A model generated the notes under the pieces. It searched no databases and was not told the DNA's origin. It saw only the letters and a list, made by a program, of their open reading frames with translations. Shown here piece by piece: positions 21,797-30,764 of a DNA stretch of 64,000 nucleotides. The position numbers and the translations under genes are program-made. How positions within the stretch are numbered: position 1 is the first letter of the stretch; every line of letters starts with the position of its first letter. The stretch is from Chitinolyticbacter meiyuanensis (GTDB lineage: Bacteria > Pseudomonadota > Gammaproteobacteria > Burkholderiales > Chitinibacteraceae): the NCBI RefSeq assembly GCF_008033135.1, contig NZ_CP041335.1:248001-312000 (forward strand). The letters run 5' to 3'.

Positions 21797-21812
21797 GGTT
21801 TCACGTGAAACC
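21797..21812. other. parS-like ParB-binding palindrome (site 2)
   Basis: Sequence gGTTTCACGTGAAACc, a perfect 16-base palindrome. Its 14-base core is identical to the bacterial parS consensus (TGTTTCACGTGAAACA form). It lies in the 104-bp gap just before parC. Confidence 0.85.
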
Positions 21813-21881
21813 ATGTCACCGGTGAAACGCCCGCCGGGCTCGGGCTACAATGCCGGCTGATACCTGCTCCACAGCCTGCTC

Positions 21882-24251
21882 ATGTCCGATATCGACGACC
21901 TGCTCGAACCCGAACTCGCCCCTGCGACGCCCAGCGACGGCGGCAACCGCCGCTACGTCAGTGCCGAACTTTCCACCAGCGATCCCGACGATGGCGAATC
22001 GGTGCAGCTGGGCCTCTACGCCGAAAAGAGCTACCTCGAATACGCGATGAGCGTAGTGAAAAGCCGCGCGCTGCCGCAGGTCGAGGATGGCCAGAAGCCG
22101 GTGCAGCGCCGCGTGCTGTACACCATGCACGAGTTGGGACTGGCGGCTGGCGCCAAGCCGGTGAAATCGGCGCGTATCGTCGGTGAGGTGCTGGGCAAGT
22201 TCCACCCGCACGGCGACCAGTCTGCCTACGATGCACTGGTGCGGATCGCGCAGGATTTCTCGCTGCGCTACCCGCTGATCGACGGCCACGGCAATTTCGG
22301 CTCACGCGATGGCGATGGCGCCGCCGCGATGCGATATACCGAAGCACGGCTCACGCCGATCGCCGAATTGCTGCTCGGCGAACTCGATGCCGGCACCACC
22401 GATTTCATCCCCAATTACGACGGCGCCTTCGAGGAACCGGTGCTGCTGCCGGCACGGCTGCCGATGCTGCTGCTCAATGGCGCCTCCGGCATTGCCGTCG
22501 GCATGGCGACCGAGATCCCCTCGCATAACCTGGGGGAGGTTGCCGACGCCGCAGTCGCACTGATCAAGAATCCGGCGCTGAACGTAGCTGAGCTGATGCA
22601 GCACGTGAAAGGCCCGGACCTGCCCGGCGGCGGGCAGATCATCTCGTCCGCACGCGACATCCAGTCTGCATATGAAAATGGTCGCGGCAGCCTCAAGGTA
22701 CGTGCACGCTGGGTCGTCGAGGAACTGGCCCGCGGCCAGTGGCAAGTGGTGGTGACCGAGTTGCCGCAGGGCACATCGTCGCAGCGCGTGCTCGAGGAAG
22801 TCGAAGAGCTGACCAATCCCAAGATCAAGAAGGGCAAGAAGGCGCTGAGCCAGGAACAGGTGCAGACCAAGCAGCTGATTCTGTCGCTGCTCGATCGGGT
22901 GCGCGACGAATCGGGCAAGGACCAACCGGTGCGACTGGTGTTCGAGCCCAAGTCGTCGCGGCAGAAGCCGGACGAGCTGATGACGGTGCTGCTAGCGCAC
23001 ACCTCGCTGGAAACCAATCTGCCGCTAAACCTCGTCACCATCGGCCGCGACGGCCGTCCGGGGCAGAAGTCGCTGCGCGATGTGCTGAGCGAGTGGGTGG
23101 AGTTCCGCTTCGTCACCGTTACCCGCCGTACCGAATACCGGCTGGGCAAGGTCAACGACCGCATCCATATCCTCGAAGGGCGGATGGTTGTCTTCCTCAA
23201 TATCGACGAGGTGATCCGCATCATCCGCGAGAGCGATGAACCCAAGCCGGCGCTGATCGCCCGTTTCCAGCTCAGCGATCGCCAAGCCGAGGACATCCTA
23301 GAAATCCGCCTGCGTCAGCTGGCCCGGCTGGAAGGCATCAAGATCGAGCAGGAACTTGCGGCATTGCAAACCGAAAAAGCCGAGCTGGAACACCTGCTGG
23401 CCAATCCACAGGCGATGCAGAAGCTCGTGATCAAGGAAATCGAGGCGGACAAGAAGAAGTTCGCCGACCCGCGTCGTACGCTGATCGAAGAAGCCGAGAA
23501 GGCAGTGCTGGAAGTGGCCGTCGTCGACGAACCGACCACGCTGATCCTGTCGGAGAAGGGCTGGATCCGTTCGCGCCAGGGCCACGGCATCGATCTGCAA
23601 AACCTCACCTTCAAGGATGGCGATGCGCTGCACGCCGCCATCGAGTGCCGCACCATCGACGCCGTGGCATTGATCGGCTCGGACGGCCGCGTCTACACCA
23701 TCCAGGCCTCGGTGGTGCCCGGCGGCCGCGGCGACGGCGTGCCAGTGACCACACTGGTCGAACTGGCAGCCAAGAGCCGCATCATCCAGCTGCTGACCGC
23801 GAGGAACGAGGAGTGGGTGGTGATTGCCAACACGGCGGGCTACGGTTTTGCCTGCCAGTTCGAGAATCTGCTGTCGCGGCAAAAGGCTGGCAAGGCCTTC
23901 ATCACCGTGGAAGCGGGCGAATCCTTGCTGAAACTCTCCACCTTCGTTCCACGTGAAACATCGCTGGTTGCCTGCCTTTCCAAGGCCGGCAAGCTGCACC
24001 TGTTTGCCTATGGCGAATTCAAACAGCTGGCCGGCGGTGGCCGCGGTGTGATTACCATGGCACTGGACGACAAGGACCAGCTCGCGGCGATTACCGTATG
24101 CGACGGTGCCACGCTCAAGCTCACCGGCACCGGTCGTGGCGGCAAGGCGACCGAGCTGACGCTGGACGCGAACGAGATGGCGCCCTATGTCGGCAAGCGT
24201 GCGCGCAAAGGCAAGCCGATCAATGCCGGACTGAAGTTCCCCGGGTTCTAA
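21882..24251 (+). CDS. parC: DNA topoisomerase IV subunit A
   Basis: Decatenates daughter chromosomes together with ParE. 789 residues. Active-site Tyr is in [12 protein letters not shown] (about Tyr 152); the preceding quinolone-region segment [21 protein letters not shown] is intact. N-terminal extension of about 30 acidic residues compared with E. coli. The C-terminal beta-pinwheel region contains [20 protein letters not shown] repeats. parE is not in the window, unlike in many relatives where the two lie close. A parS-like palindrome lies upstream and another inside the 3' part of the gene. Confidence 0.96.
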   Translation: MSDIDDLLEPELAPATPSDGGNRRYVSAELSTSDPDDGESVQLGLYAEKSYLEYAMSVVKSRALPQVEDGQKPVQRRVLYTMHELGLAAGAKPVKSARIVGEVLGKFHPHGDQSAYDALVRIAQDFSLRYPLIDGHGNFGSRDGDGAAAMRYTEARLTPIAELLLGELDAGTTDFIPNYDGAFEEPVLLPARLPMLLLNGASGIAVGMATEIPSHNLGEVADAAVALIKNPALNVAELMQHVKGPDLPGGGQIISSARDIQSAYENGRGSLKVRARWVVEELARGQWQVVVTELPQGTSSQRVLEEVEELTNPKIKKGKKALSQEQVQTKQLILSLLDRVRDESGKDQPVRLVFEPKSSRQKPDELMTVLLAHTSLETNLPLNLVTIGRDGRPGQKSLRDVLSEWVEFRFVTVTRRTEYRLGKVNDRIHILEGRMVVFLNIDEVIRIIRESDEPKPALIARFQLSDRQAEDILEIRLRQLARLEGIKIEQELAALQTEKAELEHLLANPQAMQKLVIKEIEADKKKFADPRRTLIEEAEKAVLEVAVVDEPTTLILSEKGWIRSRQGHGIDLQNLTFKDGDALHAAIECRTIDAVALIGSDGRVYTIQASVVPGGRGDGVPVTTLVELAAKSRIIQLLTARNEEWVVIANTAGYGFACQFENLLSRQKAGKAFITVEAGESLLKLSTFVPRETSLVACLSKAGKLHLFAYGEFKQLAGGGRGVITMALDDKDQLAAITVCDGATLKLTGTGRGGKATELTLDANEMAPYVGKRARKGKPINAGLKFPGF
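23945..23960. other. parS-like ParB-binding site (site 3)
   Basis: Sequence cGTTCCACGTGAAACa, which fits the parS consensus tGTTNCACGTGAAACa at every core position. It lies inside parC, 2.1 kb from site 2 and 5 kb from site 1. Confidence 0.8.
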
Positions 24252-24253
24252 GT

Positions 24254-25021
24254 ATGATGACCGCGCTGCTGTTGCTCGGCTTGCTGCTGGTCGCCAGCTA
24301 CTACCTGTGGCGCGCACTGGCACGACGCAAACAACGGCAGCGGGTCGGATCCATCAACGGCTATCTGTTCCCGTCTGCGATCAGGGCCAAAGTCCAGCAG
24401 CACCACGCGGCCAGCGGTCTTGACGCGGCGGCTCTACTGAAAGTCGAGGCGGCGCTACGGCAGTTCTTCCGCATCAACGGCGCCGCCGGCAAAAAGAGGG
24501 TTGCCATGCCGTCGCAACTGGTCGACGACTACTGGCACGAATTCATCCTGCATACACGCGAGTACCAGCGCTTCTGCAAGGGTACGCTGGGCCGCTTCCT
24601 GCACCACACTCCTGCGGGCGGCATATCCACCCAATCACGCCAGCAACAGGCCATTCAGCGTGCATGGGTGCTGGCCTGCCGCGACGAGGGCATCAATCCG
24701 CAACGGGCAGACCGCTTGCCCCTGCTGTTCGGTATCGATGCACTGTTTGGCATCGCCGGCGGTTATCACTACACGCTGCAATGTGGTGAGCGCGCTGATG
24801 GCAGCTCCGCTGCACCGTTCTGCGGCAGTGATTTGGGAACGAGTTGCGCCAGCGACGCATCCTACACTCCCAGCTCCAGCGACAGCAGCAGTGATTACAG
24901 CAACAATAACAGCGACGATGGCAGATACGATTCCGACGGCAACGACACCAGCAGCAGTGGCAACGATAGCGGCTGCAGCAGTAGTTGTGGCAGTAGCTGT
25001 GGTGGCGGCGGCAGTGATTGA
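24254..25021 (+). CDS. GRDP-like membrane-anchored protein with Ser/Gly/Cys-rich tail
   Basis: 255 residues from ATG 24254, 2 bp after parC, so possibly co-transcribed. An N-terminal hydrophobic segment (about 3-19) is followed by basic residues. The central region VDDYWHEFILHTREYQRFC and FLHHTP resembles the bacterial 'glycine-rich domain-containing protein-like' family, with conserved Trp-His, Tyr..Phe-Cys and His-His. The last ~50 residues are low-complexity Ser/Asp/Asn, ending in spaced Cys with Gly (GCSSSCGSSCGGGG). Function unknown. A VanY-like peptidase gene follows by 12 bp. Confidence 0.65.
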   Translation: MMTALLLLGLLLVASYYLWRALARRKQRQRVGSINGYLFPSAIRAKVQQHHAASGLDAAALLKVEAALRQFFRINGAAGKKRVAMPSQLVDDYWHEFILHTREYQRFCKGTLGRFLHHTPAGGISTQSRQQQAIQRAWVLACRDEGINPQRADRLPLLFGIDALFGIAGGYHYTLQCGERADGSSAAPFCGSDLGTSCASDASYTPSSSDSSSDYSNNNSDDGRYDSDGNDTSSSGNDSGCSSSCGSSCGGGGSD

Positions 25022-25033
25022 AGGAGGGCGCAC

Positions 25034-25561
25034 ATGAACGAAGCGCTACGCGCGATCTGGGCCGAGCTCGGCATCGACGAAGCAGTGATCGCGACCAAGC
25101 AACTACGTCTCTACGACGAAGCGGAACAACTACTGGAGGTCGAAGTCGCCGACGACGGCCGTATCTGGCAACTGACTCCGGCTGCCACGGCGGCCTGGCG
25201 GGCCATGCAACAAGCGGCGCTGGACGACGGCATCGTGCTGCGCATTGCCTCGGCTTATCGCGGCACCCAGCGCCAAGTGGAATTGATCCGCCGCAAGCTG
25301 AGCATGGGCCAACCGATCGACAATATCCTGCAGGTGCTGGCTCCCCCGGGCTGCAGCGAACACCACACCGGCCGTGCTGTCGACATCTACACTCCTGGCG
25401 GTCCGGTGGTCGAGGAAGCATTCGAAACCACAGCCGCCTACGCCTGGCTGATGGAGAATGCGTGGCGCTTCGGCTTTCGGCTATCGTTCCCGCGCGACAA
25501 TCCCTACGGCTATGTTTACGAGCCGTGGCACTGGTGTTTCCAGCCTACCCAACTGGCGTGA
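25034..25561 (+). CDS. D-Ala-D-Ala carboxypeptidase of the VanY (M15B) family
   Basis: Zinc peptidase trimming peptidoglycan stem peptides. 175 residues. Metal/catalytic motifs: SEHHTGRAVDIYTPG (His and Asp ligands) and EPWHWCF (catalytic Glu, third His); the substrate-side segment IASAYRGTQRQ is typical. There is no signal peptide or membrane segment, unusual for an enzyme acting on the wall; it could act on cytosolic muropeptides, like recycling LD/DD-carboxypeptidases. Preceded by GAAGGAGGG and 12 bp after the GRDP-like gene. Confidence 0.88.
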   Translation: MNEALRAIWAELGIDEAVIATKQLRLYDEAEQLLEVEVADDGRIWQLTPAATAAWRAMQQAALDDGIVLRIASAYRGTQRQVELIRRKLSMGQPIDNILQVLAPPGCSEHHTGRAVDIYTPGGPVVEEAFETTAAYAWLMENAWRFGFRLSFPRDNPYGYVYEPWHWCFQPTQLA

Positions 25562-25562
25562 A

Positions 25563-25590
25563 AAAAGCCGGCCTACGCCGGCTTTGTTCT
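25563..25590 (+). terminator. Terminator after the VanY-like gene
   Basis: Hairpin aagccggc / gccggctt with loop ctac, preceded by an A-run and followed by ttgttct. It may serve both this gene and the convergent DUF1993 gene. Confidence 0.8.
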
Positions 25591-25614
25591 GTCCTACTGC
25601 AGCATCGCTGGTTC

Positions 25615-26118
25615 TCAAACTTGGCCGATATAGTCGGACTTGCCGATCTGCACGCCGTTATGCCGCAGGATGGCGTAGGCCATCGAGACGTGGAAGTAGA
25701 CGTTGGGGATCACGAAGTGCTGCAGGTAGAAGTCGCCCTGCATCGGATGATCCGGCATCCACGGCATCACCACCGTCTGGTTCGGCGCATTGTCCAGCGC
25801 GTGTTCGGGAATGGTCTGCAGATAGCTGATGGTCTGCTCGACGCGCACCTTCAGTTCATCGATCCGCGTTTCTGTGTCATCAAACTTCAGCGGCGCCATG
25901 CCGGCCAACCGTACTGCCACGCCCTTGGCCTGATCGGTGGCGATCTGTACCTGCTTCACCAGCGGAAACATGTCCGGCGCCAGTCGGGCGGACAACAGCA
26001 CGCTCTCGTCGATCTTGCGCTCGTCGCAGAAGGCAACGGCCTTGTCGAGCAGGGCAGACAGATTGCCCAGCATTCGGACGAACGAGGGAATGGACAGCTG
26101 GTGATAGGAAAGGCTCAC
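25615..26118 (-). CDS. DUF1993 family protein
   Basis: 167 residues starting at GTG 26118, chosen because CAGGAG lies 7 bp before it; an upstream in-frame ATG at 26202 has no site. The sequence opens SLSYHQLSIPSFVRMLGNLSALLDKA and has FYLQHFVIPNVYFHVSMAYAILRHNG near the end, the standard pattern of DUF1993, a DinB-like four-helix family of unknown biochemical role. It follows the kinase-like gene by 84 bp on the same strand. Confidence 0.85.
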   Translation of the reverse strand: MSLSYHQLSIPSFVRMLGNLSALLDKAVAFCDERKIDESVLLSARLAPDMFPLVKQVQIATDQAKGVAVRLAGMAPLKFDDTETRIDELKVRVEQTISYLQTIPEHALDNAPNQTVVMPWMPDHPMQGDFYLQHFVIPNVYFHVSMAYAILRHNGVQIGKSDYIGQV

Positions 26119-26202
26119 GGCAGGCTCCTGGATTGGGGGATGGGCCGGCAACCACCGGCCTAGCCGCAACATGGATGCCAATTGCGCCCGATTCAAGCGC
26201 AA

Positions 26203-26775
26203 TCAGCCGGCCATCTCCAGCCTTACCAGCGTTTCGTGTGCGCCACGCCAGTCCTGCCCGGACTGCAGCTTCACCATCAGCTGGGCTACCAGCGTATCGA
26301 CGGCATCACGGCTGTCCACCTCGATGTCGTAGCAGAAGTGCTGGTGCACGCGCGGCAGCTCCCACACCGACAGCCCAGGCGCGCGATCACCCCGTCGGGC
26401 TTCGCGTGCTGCTGCCGTTTCGGCGTCGCACTGTACGCCGACCAGCACGACAGAGTAGCCGGCGAGCTCGGTCAACAGTTCGCGGATCTCGCCGGCTTCG
26501 CACCAGGCGTTATCGATGATGAGCTTGAGCCCGGCTTGCAGCAGCGATGGAATCGCGTAGTGATAGCCACGTACCAGCGCCTGCCAATCATAGCCACGCC
26601 GCTGGATTGGCTCGCCGCGCTGCATCAGCGCCAGATCGATGGGCGGCAGCGCGTACAGCACGCTGTCGATCGAGAAATTGAGGTACTGCTCCGGCAGCAC
26701 CTGCTGCAGCGCGCGGGCCAGCGTGGTCTTGCCCGCGCTGCTACAGCCGTTGAGGACAATGACCTGCGGCAGCAT
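26203..26775 (-). CDS. Chloramphenicol-phosphotransferase-like P-loop kinase
   Basis: 190 residues. Walker A NGCSSAGKTTLARAL at the N-terminus; FSIDSVLYALPP and LIIDNAWCEAGE follow the CPT-like pattern (small-molecule kinase of the AAA/zeta-toxin-like P-loop class). The Arg-rich lid AAREARRGDRAPG is typical. The start ATG overlaps the stop of the AraC-type gene (ATGA), so the two are translationally coupled. Substrate unknown; nothing shows chloramphenicol resistance itself. Confidence 0.78.
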   Translation of the reverse strand: MLPQVIVLNGCSSAGKTTLARALQQVLPEQYLNFSIDSVLYALPPIDLALMQRGEPIQRRGYDWQALVRGYHYAIPSLLQAGLKLIIDNAWCEAGEIRELLTELAGYSVVLVGVQCDAETAAAREARRGDRAPGLSVWELPRVHQHFCYDIEVDSRDAVDTLVAQLMVKLQSGQDWRGAHETLVRLEMAG

Positions 26776-27692
26776 CAGCCCATCAACGGCAGGCACAGGT
26801 CGTAGCGGCCGTCGCGCCGACCGAATTCGAAGTAATGTTCCAGCCGTGGCCGCGACGGATCGGGCACGAGGCCCGTTTGAGGCAACCAGGTAAGCATCAG
26901 GTCGCGCCAACGCGGGCCAATGTCGTCGGACAGGCCGCTGTGGTGGAACACCGCCCAGCGCCCGGCTGGCAGCCGGTATTCACCCATGCCGCGCGGTACC
27001 CGTACCTGCGGGCTGATCTCGAATGCCGCGTCGTAGCGGCGGCGACCCGCTGGCGTGGTGGCCGGGTCGCTCCAGATCAGGCCATAGCGCTCGTTGCTGC
27101 TGGGGATTTGATGGATCTGGCAACCGCGTTCCAACTCCAGGAACAAGTTTTCCAGATGCCGGCCATAGTCGCCGACTTCACGGACCGTCAGCATGCGCTT
27201 GGCCGGCCAATCCTCGACCGAGATCCGGGTGGCAACCTCGGTGAACGACCACTGGAAATCGGCCTCGGTGCCGGCAATCGCCTCGCCAGGCTGATAGGAA
27301 ATCGGGCCAAGATTGCGCTTCAGCCATTCCCGTGCCGGCGGCGTGCCACGGCGCCAGGCGCTGGGCGTGAAACCATAAGTCCGGTTGAACGCGCGGCTGA
27401 ACGTGGCTGCGGACGAGAAGCCCACAGCCAGTGCCACCTCGCCGATCGGCATGCGCGGTGCCCAATGCAGCAACGATGCGGCAACTTCCAGCCGCAGCCG
27501 CCACAGAAAGGCTTGTGGCGTGGTCTGGTAGTGCGCCTGGAAGCGTCGCACCAGGTACCACGGTGAATAATGGGCGGCTTCGGCGAGATCGGCTAACGTC
27601 AATGGCGCCGCCAGATCGCGCACCATGCGATTGATCGCGCGCTCCAGCCGCGGGCAGGGCGCAGGGGCCAGGAGAGGATTCGGGGCGTTCAT
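26775..27692 (-). CDS. AraC-family regulator with GyrI-like effector domain
   Basis: 305 residues from ATG 27692. N-terminal pair of helix-turn-helix motifs (LTLADLAEAAHYSPWYLVRRFQ, IGEVALAVGFSSAATFSRAF). The C-terminal ~150 residues look like a GyrI/SbmC small-molecule domain (VREVGDYG, RLPAGRWAVFHHSG). This order is that of Rob-like multidrug-sensing activators. Overlaps the downstream kinase-like gene by 1 base and probably controls that small operon, including the DUF1993 gene. The 220-bp spacer before it carries no other feature I can support. Confidence 0.88.
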   Translation of the reverse strand: MNAPNPLLAPAPCPRLERAINRMVRDLAAPLTLADLAEAAHYSPWYLVRRFQAHYQTTPQAFLWRLRLEVAASLLHWAPRMPIGEVALAVGFSSAATFSRAFNRTYGFTPSAWRRGTPPAREWLKRNLGPISYQPGEAIAGTEADFQWSFTEVATRISVEDWPAKRMLTVREVGDYGRHLENLFLELERGCQIHQIPSSNERYGLIWSDPATTPAGRRRYDAAFEISPQVRVPRGMGEYRLPAGRWAVFHHSGLSDDIGPRWRDLMLTWLPQTGLVPDPSRPRLEHYFEFGRRDGRYDLCLPLMG

Positions 27693-27914
27693 GTCGTCGG
27701 CGAGGGTAAGCTGAAGCCAGCAGCGAGCTAGATAGATCAAGCATCTTGGAGCAAAGTTGCCCCGATTTGGAGCATCGAACCGTCATGTCCGCAAGTACGG
27801 CAAAAATAACTTGTTCACTCGTTCCTGATACTTACAATCAACGCTCAAATGATAGCCGTTCGAAAGGGAAATTTGCCGATTCGAACAACCAAGCCTACGC
27901 GCCGAAGGTGACGC

Positions 27915-28733
27915 CTACTGTGCTTCGTCGCCGCGCGCCCAGAACATGCGATCCGGCAGCAGTTGGCCCATGCCGGGCCGGTAGGCATTGACCAGGGTCT
28001 GCCACACATATTCCTGCGCATCGCGCACGGCTGTGGGCAATTCCACCCCACTGGCCAGCGCCCCGGCGATGGCAGCAGACAAAGTGGCGCCGGAGCCGTG
28101 ATACCGGCCCGTCAGACGGTCCCAGCTGTCGCTACGCACCCGGCCATTTGCGGAGTACAGCGTGTTGCTCACCTTGCTGGTCTGCTCTTGCGCGCCGGTG
28201 ATCAGCACGTATTCACAGCCACAGCCGATCAGCCGGCTCGCCGCGGCATCAAGCGGCAGCTCGTCCTGCTCCTCGGCGTCGTCCGAACCCAGTCGGCGTG
28301 CCTTGCGGCTGTTGGTCACCATGATCAACGTGTGTGGCAACAGCATGTCGCGGATGGCGGCGGTGAATTCATCGGTCGAGTAGTCATCGCGCTGGCTGTG
28401 CTCAAGCACCGGGTCGAGGATCAGTGGCACGTCCGGATAATCGGCGACGATCTCGGCGATGACGGTCAGGTTTTCGATGCTGCCGGTGAGCCCGACCTTG
28501 ATCGCATCGATCTGCATGTCTTCCAGCACCATGCGCGCCTGCTCGTCCACCCAGTCCGCCTCGATCGCCTGAACTTCGTGCAGCCCGGCCGTGTCTTGCA
28601 CGGTGAGCGCCGTCAGCACCGGCAGCGCATGGCAGCCGAGCGACGCCAGCGTCGTCAGATCGGCAGCAAGGCCGGTACCGGCACTGGGATCGTTGGCGGC
28701 GAAGACAAGGACAAGAGGGGGGGTGGGGCGCAT
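27915..28733 (-). CDS. thiD: Hydroxymethylpyrimidine/phosphomethylpyrimidine kinase
   Basis: Two-step kinase of thiamine pyrimidine synthesis and salvage. 272 residues from ATG 28733; an upstream extension to 28829 overlaps the divergent rubredoxin promoter and is rejected. Seen: [37 protein letters not shown] and the closing [15 protein letters not shown], where the usual GTGC anion-hole Cys is Ala. Divergent from rubredoxin with a 61-bp gap. The thiD-rubredoxin-hemL grouping is common in betaproteobacteria. Confidence 0.87.
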   Translation of the reverse strand: MRPTPPLVLVFAANDPSAGTGLAADLTTLASLGCHALPVLTALTVQDTAGLHEVQAIEADWVDEQARMVLEDMQIDAIKVGLTGSIENLTVIAEIVADYPDVPLILDPVLEHSQRDDYSTDEFTAAIRDMLLPHTLIMVTNSRKARRLGSDDAEEQDELPLDAAASRLIGCGCEYVLITGAQEQTSKVSNTLYSANGRVRSDSWDRLTGRYHGSGATLSAAIAGALASGVELPTAVRDAQEYVWQTLVNAYRPGMGQLLPDRMFWARGDEAQ

Positions 28734-28794
28734 CGCGGCGGCCGTAAGGGATAAGGTAGAATCCGATTCTAAACCAGCGCCCGGAGCTTCCCCG

Positions 28795-28959
28795 ATGAAA
28801 AAATACATGTGCTTGATTTGCGGTTTCATTTATGACGAAGCCGAAGGCCGCCCGGAAGATGGCATCGCCCCCGGCACCCCTTGGAACGATGTGCCGATGA
28901 ACTGGACCTGCCCGGATTGTGGCGCCCGTAAGGACGACTTCGAAATGGTCGAGATCTGA
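28795..28959 (+). CDS. Rubredoxin
   Basis: Small one-iron electron carrier, 54 residues. The iron ligands are the two knuckles CLICG (near residues 6-9) and CPDCG (near 39-42). The acidic middle ([12 protein letters not shown]) and W-rich loop ([12 protein letters not shown]) are standard. Partner enzyme unknown. Followed 30 bp later by an M48 protease gene. Confidence 0.97.
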   Translation: MKKYMCLICGFIYDEAEGRPEDGIAPGTPWNDVPMNWTCPDCGARKDDFEMVEI

Positions 28960-28989
28960 TCCGGGCCCCACGCACAGGAGAAAACCCCG

Positions 28990-29841
28990 ATGAAAAAACT
29001 GTTGATCGCCGCCCTGGTTGCTGGTGTGTTGACGGCCTGTCAGCAGGTGAGCACCACCAACGGTGGCAGCGTGGGGGTGAATCGCAAGCAGTCGATGAGC
29101 TCGCTGCTTTCGGCGCAGCAGGTCGACGAGATGTCGGCCGAGTCGTACAACGATGCGCTGAACAAGGCGCGCAAGGCTGGCAAACTCAACACCGATGCCA
29201 AGATGGTGGGGCGTGTGCGCGCCATCGCCGACCGGGTGGTCCCGCAGACCGCAGTCTATCGCCCGGACGCACTGCAGTGGAAATGGGAAGTGAACGTCGA
29301 GCAGAGCGACCAGCTCAACGCCTATTGCATGGCCGGCGGCAAGATCATGTTCTACTCGGGCATCATCACCAAGCTCAAGCTCACCGACGACGAGATCGCC
29401 CAGATCATGGGTCACGAGATTGCGCATGCGCTGCGCGAGCACGCTCGCGAGCGGATGAGCAGCGAGTACAACAAACAGCTTGCCTTCACTGGTTTGTCGC
29501 TGGGCATTTCCATCCTCACCGGCAAGAACTACGACGACTATCTGAAGCTGGCCAACCAAGTCACCGATGTGGCCTACAGCCTGCCCAACAGCCGCGAACA
29601 TGAATCCGAAGCGGACACGATTGGCCTGGAGCTCGCAGCGCGTGCCGGCTACAACCCGCAGGCGTCGGTGACGCTATGGCAGAAGATGGCTGCCGCCGGT
29701 GGCGGCGCACCACCGGAATTCCTCTCCACCCACCCGTCGAGCCAGACCCGCATTCGCGACCTGCAGGCCAAGATCCCGGCTGTACAACCGCTGTACGACG
29801 CAGCCAGCAAGCCGACCACCAAGAAGCCAAGCAAGAGCTGA
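28990..29841 (+). CDS. M48-family metalloprotease lipoprotein (LoiP/YggG-like)
   Basis: 283 residues, lipoprotein signal with VLTACQ lipobox (Cys about 17), so envelope-attached in the periplasm. The zinc motif HEIAHALREHARER (about 141) and the third ligand region EHESEADTIGLELAARAGYNP are intact. The end carries FLSTHPSSQTRI, typical of periplasmic M48 proteases that act on misfolded outer-membrane proteins. Strong AGGAG site before ATG 28990. It sits 3 bp before the HemJ-like gene. Confidence 0.93.
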   Translation: MKKLLIAALVAGVLTACQQVSTTNGGSVGVNRKQSMSSLLSAQQVDEMSAESYNDALNKARKAGKLNTDAKMVGRVRAIADRVVPQTAVYRPDALQWKWEVNVEQSDQLNAYCMAGGKIMFYSGIITKLKLTDDEIAQIMGHEIAHALREHARERMSSEYNKQLAFTGLSLGISILTGKNYDDYLKLANQVTDVAYSLPNSREHESEADTIGLELAARAGYNPQASVTLWQKMAAAGGGAPPEFLSTHPSSQTRIRDLQAKIPAVQPLYDAASKPTTKKPSKS

Positions 29842-29844
29842 CCG

Positions 29845-30267
29845 ATGCTCTGGATCAAGGCGCTGCACATCATCTTCGTCATCAGCTGGTTCGCTGGCCT
29901 GTTCTACCTACCGCGGCTGTTCGTCAACCACGCAATGGCTGAAGATGCCGCCACACGAGCGCGGCTGCAGCTGATGGAGCGCAAGCTGCTGCGCTTCATG
30001 ACGCCACTCGCAGTGCTTGCGCTATTGTTCGGTGGCTGGACCTGGGCCTACTACGATTTCTACGCCGGCGCCGGCTGGCGCTGGATGCACGCCAAATTGC
30101 TGCTGGTCGGCATGCTGGTCGGCTATCACGGCTGGTGCTGGCAGCTGTATCGCGGCTTCGCAGCCGACAGCAATCGCCACAGCCATGTCTGGTTCCGCTG
30201 GTTCAACGAGTTCCCGGTACTGGTGCTCGCCGCGGTCGTCATCCTGGTCGTGGTCAAGCCATTCTGA
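29845..30267 (+). CDS. hemJ: HemJ/CopD-like membrane protein, probable protoporphyrinogen oxidase
   Basis: 140 residues with four hydrophobic helices. It opens LWIKALHIIFVISWFAGLFYLPRLFVNH, the HemJ pattern (split: KALHIIFVISWFAGLFYLPR). A conserved His lies in helix 1 and a Lys in WMHAKLLLVGMLVGYHG. HemJ oxidises protoporphyrinogen IX in bacteria lacking HemG/HemY. hemL lies one gene downstream, which supports a tetrapyrrole role. CopD-like copper transport is the alternative, less likely given length and context. Confidence 0.82.
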   Translation: MLWIKALHIIFVISWFAGLFYLPRLFVNHAMAEDAATRARLQLMERKLLRFMTPLAVLALLFGGWTWAYYDFYAGAGWRWMHAKLLLVGMLVGYHGWCWQLYRGFAADSNRHSHVWFRWFNEFPVLVLAAVVILVVVKPF

Positions 30268-30289
30268 CCCCTCCCTTGAAGGAGACGCG

Positions 30290-30751
30290 ATGAGCGTCGA
30301 AATCGAACGCAAATTCCTGGTCAATAGCGGCGCCTGGTGCAGTGAGGCTTCTCGCAGTATTCGTATTGCCCAAGGCTATCTATGCACCGATCCCGAACGC
30401 ACGGTACGGGTGCGGCTGAAAGGTGAACAGGGCTTTCTGACCATCAAGGGCAGGAACGACGGCATCACTCGCGCCGAGTTCGAATACGAGATCCCGCTTG
30501 CCGATGCCGAAGCACTGCTCAAGCTATGCCCACAGTTGCTCGACAAGACCCGTCATCTAGTCGAGCACGCCGGCCACACGTGGGAAGTTGACGAATTCCA
30601 CGGCGACAACGCCGGGCTGATCGTCGCCGAGATCGAGCTCGGCAGTGTTGACGAAGCCTACGCCCGCCCCGACTGGCTGGGTGCCGAGGTCTCGCACGAC
30701 CCCCGCTACTTCAACAGCGCGCTTTCCACCCACCCCTATACCCGCTGGTAA
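30290..30751 (+). CDS. CYTH-domain protein (triphosphate tunnel metalloenzyme family)
   Basis: 153 residues. N-terminal signature EIERKFLV, then alternating charged beta strands of the tunnel: [45 protein letters not shown]. Such proteins bind triphosphates with divalent metal; bacterial members often hydrolyse inorganic tripolyphosphate. GAAGGAGA lies before ATG 30290. Between hemJ and hemL, it is probably co-transcribed, with no known haem link. Confidence 0.92.
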   Translation: MSVEIERKFLVNSGAWCSEASRSIRIAQGYLCTDPERTVRVRLKGEQGFLTIKGRNDGITRAEFEYEIPLADAEALLKLCPQLLDKTRHLVEHAGHTWEVDEFHGDNAGLIVAEIELGSVDEAYARPDWLGAEVSHDPRYFNSALSTHPYTRW

Positions 30752-30764
30752 ACCGGAGTTCCCC

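Noticed and set aside
22606..22621. A further cacgtgaaa inside parC as a fourth parS
   Set aside because: At least three core positions differ from the consensus (gcaGCACGTGAAAGg), so it is probably coding chance.
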